A DNA stretch of 64,000 nucleotides from Salipiger abyssi (GTDB taxonomy: Bacteria; Pseudomonadota; Alphaproteobacteria; Rhodobacterales; Rhodobacteraceae). The translations under genes and the position numbers were made by a program. Below are positions 34,734 to 42,788 of this stretch, in pieces. The notes below the pieces were generated by a model. The model was not told the DNA's origin. It worked only from the letters and a program-made list of their open reading frames with translations, and ran no database searches. The stretch covers positions 744,001 through 808,000 of the forward strand of contig NZ_CP015093.1 of the NCBI RefSeq assembly GCF_001975705.1, written 5' to 3'. How positions within the stretch are numbered: the first letter of the stretch is position 1; each line of letters opens with the position of its first letter.

Positions 34734-36149
34734 ATGACCCTGACCCCCGCCGATGACGGCTTTGCCGAGCGTCTTGCATCCAGCCTGCCAGACAACACCC
34801 TGCGCCGCGCCGAGCCGCGCTATCTCGAGGAACCGCGCGGGCGCTGGCACGGCTGCTCAGGCTGGGTCGCCCTGCCCCGCAGCACCGATGAGGCGTCGAC
34901 CATTCTGCGCGCCTGCAACGACGCGCGCGTTGGGGTCCTGCCCTTCGGCGGCGGCACCGGGCTGGTCGGTGGCCAGATCGCGCCGGAAGGCCCGGCGCCG
35001 CTGCTGATCTCTCTGGAGCGCATGAACGCGATCCGCGCCGTCTATCCGCAGGAAAACGTCGCGCTCGCCGAGGCCGGCGCGGTGCTTTCCGATGTGCAGG
35101 AGGCCGCGCGCGAGGCCGGGCGGCTGTTTCCGCTCTCCCTCGCCTCGGAGGGCACCGCGCGCATCGGCGGGCTGCTGGCGACCAATGCCGGCGGCGTCAA
35201 TGTGCTGCGCTACGGCAATGCCCGCGACCAGGTTCTGGGGCTCGAGGCGGTGCTGCCGGACGGCACGATCTGGCACGGGCTGAAACGGCTGCGCAAGGAC
35301 AATACCGGCTACGATCTGCGCAACCTGCTGATCGGCGCCGAGGGCACGCTGGGCCTGATCACCGCCGCCGCGCTGAAGCTGGCGCCGATCCCCGCCGCCA
35401 CCGGCACCGCGCTCTTTACCGTGGCAGGCCCCGCCGCCGCGCTGGAGCTGCTGGCCATCGCCCGCGACCAGCTTGGCGAGGGCATCAGCGCCTTCGAGCT
35501 GATCTCGCGTCAAGGGCTCGACTTTCTGACCGAGGCGCTGCCGGAGCTGCGCCAGCCCTGGCCGGAGCCGCCGGACTGGTGCGTTCTGGTCGAGCTGGGG
35601 CTGGCGCGCGGTCTAGACCCGGAGGCAGCGCTGGAAGAGCTTTTCGCCGCCGGGCTGGAGGCGGAGCTGGTGAGCGACGGGATCGTTGCGCAGTCCGAGC
35701 AGCAGCGTCAGGATTTCTGGGCGATCCGCGAGCGTATTCCCGAGGCCAACCGGGTCATCGGCGCCATTGCCTCGCACGATATTTCGCTGCCGCTGGGCGC
35801 GGTGCCGGAGTTCATCGCGCGTGGCGCGCCGGTGCTGGCGCGGCTGGGGGAGTTCCGGATCAACTGTTTCGGCCATCTCGGCGACGGCAACCTGCATTAC
35901 AATGTCTTTCCCGCGCCGGGCCGGCGCCGCGAGGAGCATGTCAACCAGCGCGACGAGATCAAGCATGCGGTGCACGATCTGGTGCATGAGATGGACGGCT
36001 CGGTGAGCGCCGAGCACGGCATCGGCCGACTCAAGGTCGAGGATCTGGAGCGCTATGGTGATCCGGCGAAGCTTGCCGCGATGCGCGCCATCAAGGCGGC
36101 GCTGGATCCGCGGGGCATCATGAACCCCGGCGCGGTGCTGCGCGGCTGA
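34734..36149 (+). CDS. FAD-linked D-2-hydroxyacid dehydrogenase (GlcD/DLD type)
   Basis: A 471-residue flavoprotein with the FAD_binding_4 domain ('GVLPFGGGTGLVGGQ' near residues 65-79 and 'GLLATNAGGVNVLRYGNAR') and the FAD-oxidase C-terminal domain ('NCFGHLGDGNLHYN', 'AEHGIGRLK'). Relatives oxidise D-lactate, glycolate or D-2-hydroxyglutarate; sequence alone does not decide. The ATG at 34734 follows GAGAGGA. A longer frame through the hairpins is rejected. Confidence 0.92.
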   Translation: MTLTPADDGFAERLASSLPDNTLRRAEPRYLEEPRGRWHGCSGWVALPRSTDEASTILRACNDARVGVLPFGGGTGLVGGQIAPEGPAPLLISLERMNAIRAVYPQENVALAEAGAVLSDVQEAAREAGRLFPLSLASEGTARIGGLLATNAGGVNVLRYGNARDQVLGLEAVLPDGTIWHGLKRLRKDNTGYDLRNLLIGAEGTLGLITAAALKLAPIPAATGTALFTVAGPAAALELLAIARDQLGEGISAFELISRQGLDFLTEALPELRQPWPEPPDWCVLVELGLARGLDPEAALEELFAAGLEAELVSDGIVAQSEQQRQDFWAIRERIPEANRVIGAIASHDISLPLGAVPEFIARGAPVLARLGEFRINCFGHLGDGNLHYNVFPAPGRRREEHVNQRDEIKHAVHDLVHEMDGSVSAEHGIGRLKVEDLERYGDPAKLAAMRAIKAALDPRGIMNPGAVLRG

Positions 36150-36193
36150 CCGGCGCCTCTGCCCGGGCGTCCTGCCGGGATGGAGAGGGCGCT

Positions 36194-36215
36194 GGAGTAT
36201 TTATAGAAAGATGAA
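36194..36215 (-). repeat. Bipartite intergenic repeat, subtype A, copy 4
   Basis: On the minus strand: TTCATCTTTC, three bases, AAATACTCC. It lies between the convergent ends of the FAD dehydrogenase and the lytic transglycosylase. Confidence 0.8.
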
Positions 36216-36237
36216 AGCCCGGGCTGCGCGTGCCGGG

Positions 36238-37053
36238 TCAGTTGGCGGCGAGGCGAAACACGCAGCCGTCGGAGATCAGCTGCGGCGGGGTCAGGCAGAG
36301 GCCCCGCGCCACGCTGAAGGCGGCCAGCACCTTGGGCACGTAATCGCGGGTTTCCGCATAGGGCGGCACGCCGTCGTGTTTGGGGATCGAATTCTCGCCG
36401 GCATTGTAGCCGGCCAGCACCAGGATCGGGTCGCCGTCGAAGGTCTGCATCAGGAAGTCGAGAAACGCCACGCCGCCGCGGATATTGTCCGCCGGGTCGA
36501 AGGCATCCTGCACGCCGAACCGTTCGGCGGTGGCCGGCATCAGCTGCATCAGCCCCTGCGCGCCGGCGCCGCTCACCGCATCGGCGCGCCCGCCCGATTC
36601 CACCGACATCACCGCCAGCGCAAGCACCGGCGAGACACGGGTGCCCACGGTGGATTTCAGCAGCTCGATCCCGTGCGCCTGCGCCAGCCCCTGGAGATCC
36701 TGGAGACGCGGCGCGGCCACGCCGCGCCCCTGTGGCGGGGTCGAGAGCTTGACCAGCGCCGGCTCCAACCGCCCTGGCCCGCTGGCCGCGAGCGTCGGAG
36801 AGACCGTTTCCCAAAACCACGGGAAGGAGCCCTCGCCGCTGGCGCGGCCGGAGGGCGCGGCCGCGCTTGCCGCCGAGGCGGGCGTCGGCGCAGGCCCCGG
36901 GGCGATCTGCACGGTGATGCGCTTTTTTGTGCCCGGTTTCGGCGGCGTCACGCGCTTGGCGGAAAACTCCGGAAAGGGCGGCGGGGAGTCGGCCGGCAGC
37001 GCGCCGGCGCAGAAAACGGCCATCAGGGCCGTGAAACCCATCGTTCGGAACAT
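36238..37053 (-). CDS. Lytic transglycosylase (SLT domain)
   Basis: A 271-residue exported protein with a signal peptide (about 1-20), a Pro/Ala-rich linker and an SLT domain. Catalytic Glu152 is in 'MSVESGGRADAVSGAGAQGL', followed by 'MQLMPATAERFGV' and 'LAGYNAGE'. It cleaves peptidoglycan strands to 1,6-anhydro products. Three cysteines lie near the C-terminus or signal. It diverges from the Tad pilus locus across 358 bases and may open the wall for pilus assembly, though no direct link is shown. Confidence 0.93.
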   Translation of the reverse strand: MFRTMGFTALMAVFCAGALPADSPPPFPEFSAKRVTPPKPGTKKRITVQIAPGPAPTPASAASAAAPSGRASGEGSFPWFWETVSPTLAASGPGRLEPALVKLSTPPQGRGVAAPRLQDLQGLAQAHGIELLKSTVGTRVSPVLALAVMSVESGGRADAVSGAGAQGLMQLMPATAERFGVQDAFDPADNIRGGVAFLDFLMQTFDGDPILVLAGYNAGENSIPKHDGVPPYAETRDYVPKVLAAFSVARGLCLTPPQLISDGCVFRLAAN

Positions 37054-37411
37054 CGCTTGACCTGCCTCTGGTCTGTTCTCTTTGCCCCAATCTGACACAA
37101 AGGCCGCTTTTGGCCAATATCGTTGCCGCAATCGGCACGCCGCCGTGCCATTTTCGCCGGAAAGCAGCGTCCAAAACGCAAATATTCCGAAAAGAAGATT
37201 TTTAAAATAATATTTTTCAAGGACTTGCAGGAAGATATCCGAAATTTCCGCCGAACTACAAAATCAAACCAATTGTGCCCAATTCCTGCCTGATTCCGGG
37301 GGCTATATCTGCTCATACCGCAGCGGGACGGGGCAATGAGAGAGGCCCACACAACGCTCCGACGCGGTGATGTGAGCAACAGAAGACAACATCTTACCTA
37401 CGGAGAGAGAC
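37054..37411. other. AT-rich non-coding region upstream of the Tad pilus genes
   Basis: This 358-base gap between divergent genes has no supported gene. Its centre (about 37170-37265) is the most AT-rich stretch of the window, with runs of A and T. It presumably holds the flp promoter and the promoter of the lytic transglycosylase. I found no convincing CtrA, FnrL or sigma-54 site. Confidence 0.6.
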
Positions 37412-37624
37412 ATGCTGAACTTCATCAAAAACTTCCGCAACGACGAAGACGGTGCTGTGACGGTTGACTGGGTCGTGCTGACCGCAGCCGTGGTCGCCAT
37501 GGCGATCGGCGCCTACACCACCATCGCCGACAACTCCGAAGCGATGATCTCCGCTGCCGGCGGCGCCATCCAGACCGAAGGCACCAGCCTGTTCGGCACC
37601 GGCTACACCGCCCCGGCCGACTAA
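37412..37624 (+). CDS. flp: Flp-type pilin 1
   Basis: A 70-residue prepilin: a short basic leader (MLNFIKNFRNDEDG), a likely cut after Gly14, then the hydrophobic stretch 'AVTVDWVVLTAAVVAMAIGA'. Mature positions 5 and 6 are Asp-Trp where classical Flp pilins have Glu-Tyr. It is the probable main subunit of the Tad pilus. An excellent GGAGAGAG site and the upstream AT-rich region suit strong expression. A second pilin follows about 100 bases later. Confidence 0.93.
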   Translation: MLNFIKNFRNDEDGAVTVDWVVLTAAVVAMAIGAYTTIADNSEAMISAAGGAIQTEGTSLFGTGYTAPAD

Positions 37625-37727
37625 TCGGCTACGAAATTCTCCGCCGGACCGGCCAGTGCCGGCCCGGCGGACAATAGCCCCAGCGGGCAGATTTGGCTCA
37701 GAGCTGATATCGGGAGAGCTGAACAAG

Positions 37728-37937
37728 ATGTTTAGCGTTTTGAAGGCCTTCCTCCGCAACGACGCCGGTGCCGTGACGGTGGACTGGGTCGTTCTAACCG
37801 CCTCCATGGTGTTCATGGCAGCGATTTCGTTCTACCAGATCAGAGACAACAGTGCGGCGATGGATGCGGCAACGGGGCAAGCGATTGCCGCCGAGCAGAC
37901 AAATCTGTTCCCGACCGGCACGACACCGGACGAATAA
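37728..37937 (+). CDS. flp: Flp-type pilin 2
   Basis: A 69-residue prepilin sharing 'GAVTVDWVVLTAS' with the first pilin but with a different C-terminus and a less regular hydrophobic segment containing Phe and Tyr. The leader is MFSVLKAFLRNDAG. It may be a minor pilin. The ATG at 37728 follows GGGAGAG; a longer frame from 37656 lacks a pilin leader. A terminator comes 31 bases after the stop. Confidence 0.9.
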   Translation: MFSVLKAFLRNDAGAVTVDWVVLTASMVFMAAISFYQIRDNSAAMDAATGQAIAAEQTNLFPTGTTPDE

Positions 37938-37967
37938 GACCGCCCATACCCGTAACGCCTGAAGGGA

Positions 37968-37999
37968 CCGCTTCGATCACGAAGCGGCCTTTGTCGTTT
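37968..37999 (+). terminator. Terminator between the pilin genes and cpaB
   Basis: CCGCTTCG (37968-37975), loop ATCA, CGAAGCGG (37980-37987), then a T-rich tract with two T-runs. It would allow pilins to be made in excess over the assembly machinery. Confidence 0.85.
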
Positions 38000-38162
38000 T
38001 TGCGCCGCCGATTTGCACGCCAGCTTTCCCACAACCAGCGCACCGGCCCCGAAAGCGGCGCAGTGCGGACCAGAATTGGCCACATTCCCGCTGTAACGAT
38101 GGGGCCCGAAAGCGCCTGGCAGCAAAAGGCGCGTTCCGAGGCGAAACCCGAGAGGTAAATAC

Positions 38163-39020
38163 ATGCGACTGGTATTCGGACTTGTGCTGATCGCGGGCCT
38201 TGGCCTTGCCGGCTTTGCCGTTCATCTCGCGCAGAAGCAGTTTGGCGCCTATCAGAACGCGCTGCAACACGAGCGCCAGAAGGCGGTCCAGGCGGTGCCG
38301 ACCAAACAGATCTATGTTGCGACGCGCGCGCTGAAATACGGTGAGGTTCTGACCGAAAAGGATGTGCGCCTGGCGCCGTGGCCAACCGAAATCATGCCCG
38401 AGGGCGCTTTCGACGAGGAAACCCCGCTCTTCCCGGCGGGATCCGAACCGCGCGTGGTGCTGCATGCCATGGGCAAGTTCGACGCGGTGCTCGACACGCG
38501 GGTCAGCGAGCCCGGCGGAGATGCCGGTCTGACCTCACGGCTGAGAACCGGCGAGCGTGCCTTTGCGCTCAAGGTCGACGTGGCCTCCGGCGTGTCAGGC
38601 TTCCTGCGTCCCGGCGACCGGGTGGATATCTACTGGACCGGACGCATGCCCGGCGGCGACCCCAATCTGCCGCGCGGCGATGTCACCCGACTGATCGAGA
38701 CCGGCATCCGGCTGATCGCCATCGACCAAACCGCCGAGGCCGCGTCCTCCAACGCGTCCATCGCGCGCACCGTCACCGTGGCCATCAGCCCTCAGCAGGT
38801 GGCGGGGCTCGCTCAGGCGCAAAGCACCGGCCGGCTGGCGCTCTCGCTGATGGGCAGCAACGACGAAACCGTCGCCGATGTCATTGAAGTCGATCAGCGC
38901 TCCCTGCTCGGTCTGGGCGAAGTCGAGCGGCAGGCCGAGAAGCAGGCCGCCGAGGTCTGCACCACCCGCGTGCGCCGCGGCTCGGAGGTTGTCCAGATCC
39001 CCATCCCCTGTACGAACTGA
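38163..39020 (+). CDS. cpaB: CpaB/RcpC Tad pilus assembly protein
   Basis: A 285-residue protein with one N-terminal membrane segment (about 3-20) and an SAF domain ('VATRALKYGEVLTEKDVRLA', 52-71). A CpaB C-terminal domain contains 'GVSGFLRPGDRVDIYW'. It stabilises the Tad secretin in the periplasm. A good GAGAGGT site precedes the ATG. The 204-base gap to cpaC holds a hairpin (39043-39062). Confidence 0.93.
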   Translation: MRLVFGLVLIAGLGLAGFAVHLAQKQFGAYQNALQHERQKAVQAVPTKQIYVATRALKYGEVLTEKDVRLAPWPTEIMPEGAFDEETPLFPAGSEPRVVLHAMGKFDAVLDTRVSEPGGDAGLTSRLRTGERAFALKVDVASGVSGFLRPGDRVDIYWTGRMPGGDPNLPRGDVTRLIETGIRLIAIDQTAEAASSNASIARTVTVAISPQQVAGLAQAQSTGRLALSLMGSNDETVADVIEVDQRSLLGLGEVERQAEKQAAEVCTTRVRRGSEVVQIPIPCTN

Positions 39021-39042
39021 GCGAATTCAGAGACTTGAGCAA

Positions 39043-39062
39043 GGGGCGCCCATCGGCGCCCC
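39043..39062. other. Perfect GC hairpin between cpaB and cpaC
   Basis: GGGGCGCC (39043-39050), loop CATC, GGCGCCCC (39055-39062), without a T-run. It may stabilise the upstream mRNA or attenuate read-through. Confidence 0.6.
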
Positions 39063-39224
39063 ATCTGCTGCGGTGCCCGGCGAAAACCGGCATGTTGCGA
39101 GATACCCACATAAGGGTCCGCGCCGAAGCCATTGATTCTTGCAAAAAAACCGAAACTGACGCAGAGTCGGCTGAAATGCAGGCGGCAAGACCTGCTTCCG
39201 AGGCGTGATCGAAAGGCAGGTCAC

Positions 39225-40643
39225 ATGACAATTGACAAGTTTCTCAAGGCGGCCCTTTGCGGGCTGACTCTGGCGGCGAGCCCGCTCGCCCTCCCCGCTC
39301 AGGCGGAAAACCTGCGAGTTGTCCGGACCGGCACCGAGAGCGTTCTGAGCGTACCGATGAACCGCGCGGTCGTCGTGGAGAGCGACTCTCCCTTCGCCGA
39401 GCTTTCGATCGCCAACCCCGCCATCGCCGATATCTCGTCTCTGTCCGACCGCACCATTTATGTGCTGGGCAAGACGCCCGGAACCACGACCCTGACCATC
39501 CTCGATGCCAACGGCCAGCTGATCACCAATGTGGATGTGCGCGTCGCGGCCGATGTCACCGAATTCAAGGAACGCCTGCGCCAGATCCTGCCCAACGAAA
39601 AGATCGAGGTGCGCACCGCCAATGACGGCATCGTGCTGTCGGGCACCGTGTCGAGTGCGCAGAAACTACAGCGCGCGCTCGATCTTGCGCAGCGCTACGC
39701 CCCGGAACGGGTGTCCAACCTCATGTCGGTCGGCGGCGTGCAGCAGGTCATGCTCAAGGTGCGCTTTGCCGAGATGCAGCGGTCGGTCTCCAAGGCGCTG
39801 CGGTCCTCGCTGGCCCTCGGCGGCACGATCTTTGGCGACGATGTCGATCTTGCCAGTGAAACCGGCACCTGGCTGAGCGGCGAAAACGGGCTCGGCAATC
39901 CGGTCGAGGTGAGCGGCGACGATCAGGGCGCCCTGCTCCTTGGCTTTGACGCGGGTGGGCTCGAAGTCGGAATCCTCCTCGAAGCCCTTGAAAGCAAAGG
40001 TGTTTCCAGAACACTCGCCGAACCGAACCTGACCGCGCTATCGGGACAGGAGGCGAAATTCCTCGCCGGTGGCGAATACCCCATTCCGGTGTCGCAGGGC
40101 GACGGTGTGGTGACCGTCGAGTACAAGCCCTTTGGCGTCGAGCTGAACTTCATCCCGCGCGTGGTCGATGGCGACCTGATCAATCTGGAAATGCTTGGCG
40201 CGGTCTCCTCGATCGACAGCGCCAACGGCGTCGTTCTGGAATCCCTCAGCGTCGATGCGTTCCGGCGCCGCGAAGTCTCCACCACGGTCGAGATGCGCGA
40301 TGGCGAGAGCTTTGCCATTGCCGGCCTGTTGCAGGACGACTTCCGCGATCTCAACGGCCAGGTTCCGTGGCTCGGCGACATCCCGATTCTGGGCGCGCTG
40401 TTCCGCAGCGCCGAATACCAACGCGAACAGTCCGAACTGGTGATCATCGTGACTCCGCATCTGGTCACGCCAACGCGTGGCGAGGCGCTGGCCCTGCCGA
40501 CCGACCGTGTGCGCCCGCCGACCGAGAAAGACCTCTTTCTCTACGGACGCACCGCATCCGATGAAAAACGCCCGGCATCCGGAGGCGCCGCAGAGGTTGC
40601 CAAGCAGGATTTCACCGGCTCTTATGGCTATGTGATGGACTGA
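39225..40643 (+). CDS. cpaC: CpaC/RcpA outer-membrane secretin of the Tad pilus
   Basis: A 472-residue secretin with a signal peptide (1-26), an N-terminal pilus-assembly domain ('TIYVLGKTPGTTTLTILDAN'), a BON-like segment and the C-terminal secretin domain ('EAKFLAGGEYPIPV' to 'ELVIIVTPHLVTPT'). It forms the pore through which the pilus leaves the cell. Start chosen at 39225; an upstream ATG at 39132 gives no signal peptide. Confidence 0.95.
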   Translation: MTIDKFLKAALCGLTLAASPLALPAQAENLRVVRTGTESVLSVPMNRAVVVESDSPFAELSIANPAIADISSLSDRTIYVLGKTPGTTTLTILDANGQLITNVDVRVAADVTEFKERLRQILPNEKIEVRTANDGIVLSGTVSSAQKLQRALDLAQRYAPERVSNLMSVGGVQQVMLKVRFAEMQRSVSKALRSSLALGGTIFGDDVDLASETGTWLSGENGLGNPVEVSGDDQGALLLGFDAGGLEVGILLEALESKGVSRTLAEPNLTALSGQEAKFLAGGEYPIPVSQGDGVVTVEYKPFGVELNFIPRVVDGDLINLEMLGAVSSIDSANGVVLESLSVDAFRRREVSTTVEMRDGESFAIAGLLQDDFRDLNGQVPWLGDIPILGALFRSAEYQREQSELVIIVTPHLVTPTRGEALALPTDRVRPPTEKDLFLYGRTASDEKRPASGGAAEVAKQDFTGSYGYVMD

Positions 40644-40648
40644 CGACG

Positions 40649-41329
40649 ATGCGGGGGCGCAGCAAAATGATCAGGTATAGCGTGGCCGGGCTTGGCCTTG
40701 GCCTTCTTGCGGCCTGCGGCGGCCCCGGCTCCGATCCGGTGCGGAACCAGTTTTTCGACGAGGCGGGCTCTATCGCTGACAACGGCGATTTCGGCAATTC
40801 GACGATGAACAACACCCAGATCATGAATGGCGAGCGGGCCTATGTGTTCGATCTCGGCAAGCGCTTCGCTCAGGAAGTGCCCACGATGGTCAATTTCGCC
40901 TTCAACAGCGCCCAGCTCGACTCCGGCGCGCGCGACACACTGCGCGAACAGGCCAACTGGATCCGGCAGTTCCCCGAAGTGCGTTTCCGCGTCTATGGCC
41001 ACACCGATCTGGTCGGCTCCGACAGCTATAACAAGCGGTTGGGCATGGCCCGTGCACAGGCTGTGGTGGCCTATCTCGCCAGCCAGGGCATTTCGCGCTC
41101 GCGCCTCGAAGCTGTGGTTTCATACGGCGAGTCGCAGCCGCTCATCGTCACCGAGGGGCGCGAACGGCGCAACCGGCGCACGGTGACCGAAGTGTCGGGC
41201 TTTGTGAAAGGCCATCCCAACGTGCTCGACGGCAAATATGCCGAGGTGATCTATCGCGAGTACATTCGCAGTGCCGCACAGGCGACCACCTTGTCGGGCA
41301 CCGGCGATGCCGGCGGCGGCGACTCCTAA
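40649..41329 (+). CDS. OmpA-family lipoprotein of the Tad locus
   Basis: A 226-residue lipoprotein (signal ending LGLLAAC) with an OmpA-like peptidoglycan-binding domain: 'NFAFNSAQLDSGARDTL' and 'VYGHTDLVGSDSYNKRLGMA'. It starts five bases after cpaC at 40649, or at ATG 40667 six codons later, which gives a tighter signal peptide. Its place between the secretin and ATPase genes, where other Tad loci carry cpaD, suggests that it anchors the secretin to the cell wall. That role is inferred. Confidence 0.9.
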   Translation: MRGRSKMIRYSVAGLGLGLLAACGGPGSDPVRNQFFDEAGSIADNGDFGNSTMNNTQIMNGERAYVFDLGKRFAQEVPTMVNFAFNSAQLDSGARDTLREQANWIRQFPEVRFRVYGHTDLVGSDSYNKRLGMARAQAVVAYLASQGISRSRLEAVVSYGESQPLIVTEGRERRNRRTVTEVSGFVKGHPNVLDGKYAEVIYREYIRSAAQATTLSGTGDAGGGDS

Positions 41330-41357
41330 CTCTGCAGCGCCGATACCGTCCGGCAAT

Positions 41358-41377
41358 ACCGTACAATTACGGTTTTT
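41358..41377 (+). terminator. Weak terminator-like hairpin before cpaE
   Basis: ACCGTA, loop CAAT, TACGGT and a short T-run (41358-41377), 28 bases after the OmpA gene. The stem is only six pairs, so it may attenuate rather than stop transcription. The 208-base gap to cpaE may hold another promoter. Confidence 0.5.
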
Positions 41378-41537
41378 CGGCCCAAATGTTGCCTACATTC
41401 TGAAGGATCTTACCCAAGAAGGGAGAATTGTGCCGACGCGACTCGGCACAAGGGCCCTGGAAAGCGGGTAAAAGCCTAATCGACTGCCTTTGCCTTTGCC
41501 GCCCGGGACCGCCCTATAAGGTAAAGGATGAGAGGCA

Positions 41538-42773
41538 ATGACGAGTACACCTGCGCTGCACAGCGATCCCAGCCCGATCGTGGCCTGCACAATCAGCCGG
41601 AACGTGCAGGATTTCGATCTTCTCATCGAAGACATGGAAGACCTGCTCGGCGAAGGCTGGGGCGATCTCGGTTTCGGCGAAGCGCTGGCCTTCCTGCGCC
41701 AGCCCGACGCGCAGGGCCTCGAATTCGTCGCGCTGGCCATTGACGAGGAGGACGAGGACGAGCTCGGCCTTCTCTCCGAGGTGATTGCGGCGGCCAAGGC
41801 GCGCGATGTCAAGGTGGTCCTGATCGCCGAGGACGTGACCCCGGCGGCGCTGCACCAGCTTCTGCGTGGCGGCGCCGATGAATTTGTCCCCTATCCGCTT
41901 CCCGAAGGCGAGCTTGCCGCCGCGGTAGAGCGGCTGCGCCAGCGCCCCGCGGTGCTTCAGACCGCACGCTCCGAAGGTGTGCAACTGTCAGGCGGCGGTG
42001 ACGGGGTTTTGATCGCCGCGCAGGGCATGTGCGGCGGCTGCGGTGCGACCACCTTTGCGGTCAACCTCGCCTGGGAACTGGCCACGGTGACGAAAGAGCG
42101 CGCGCCGCGGGTCTGCCTGCTCGATTTCGGGCTGCAATTCGGCTCGGTCGCCACCTATCTCGACCTGCCCCGCCGAGAGGCGGTGCTGGAGCTTCTGAGC
42201 GATATCGACGCGATGGACGGCGACAGCTTCGGTCAGGCATTGGTGACCTTCGAGGACAAGCTCCAGGTCCTGACCTCGCCCGCGGATGTGATTCCGCTCG
42301 ACATGATCACCCCCGAGGAGGTGAAAGCCCTGCTCGACGTGGCCCGCGAGCATTTCGACTACGTCGTCGTCGACATGCCGGGCACTCTGGTCCAATGGAC
42401 CGAGACCGTGCTGCTCGAGGCACAGGTCTATTTCGCCCTGCTCGAACTCGACATGCGCTCTGCCCAGAACACACTGCGGCTCAAGCGCGCGCTCCAGGCA
42501 GAAGAACTGCCCATCGACAAGCTGCGCTTTGTGCTGAACCGCGCGCCGAAATTCACCGACCTCCAGGGCAAGAGCCGCGCCAAGCGCATGGCCGAAAGCC
42601 TCGGCATCCGCCTTGACGTGCATCTGCCCGATGGCGGCAAGGCCGTGGCCATGGCCGGCGATCACGGCATGCCGCTGGCTTCCAGCGCGCCCAAGAACCC
42701 GCTGCGCAAGGATATCGCGAAACTGGCGGCAGAGCTTCACAGCATCGGTCAGACCGATGCGGAAGCCGCCTGA
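41538..42773 (+). CDS. cpaE: CpaE/TadZ-type pilus localisation ATPase-like protein
   Basis: A 411-residue protein with a degenerate receiver-like N-terminal domain (about 13-135) and a MinD/ParA-like C-terminal domain. The P-loop position reads 'AAQGMCGGCGATTFAVN' (161-177) and lacks the usual lysines of a deviant Walker A motif, so nucleotide binding may be weak or absent. 'DYVVVDMPG' marks the second nucleotide motif. TadZ proteins place the pilus machine at the pole. Confidence 0.92.
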   Translation: MTSTPALHSDPSPIVACTISRNVQDFDLLIEDMEDLLGEGWGDLGFGEALAFLRQPDAQGLEFVALAIDEEDEDELGLLSEVIAAAKARDVKVVLIAEDVTPAALHQLLRGGADEFVPYPLPEGELAAAVERLRQRPAVLQTARSEGVQLSGGGDGVLIAAQGMCGGCGATTFAVNLAWELATVTKERAPRVCLLDFGLQFGSVATYLDLPRREAVLELLSDIDAMDGDSFGQALVTFEDKLQVLTSPADVIPLDMITPEEVKALLDVAREHFDYVVVDMPGTLVQWTETVLLEAQVYFALLELDMRSAQNTLRLKRALQAEELPIDKLRFVLNRAPKFTDLQGKSRAKRMAESLGIRLDVHLPDGGKAVAMAGDHGMPLASSAPKNPLRKDIAKLAAELHSIGQTDAEAA

Positions 42774-42788
42774 GAAGGAGCCTGATCC

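Noticed and set aside
37054..37411. CtrA or FnrL sites upstream of the pilin gene
   Set aside because: I looked for TTAA-N7-TTAA and TTGAT-N4-ATCAA and found no convincing match. The AT-rich runs alone are not evidence.
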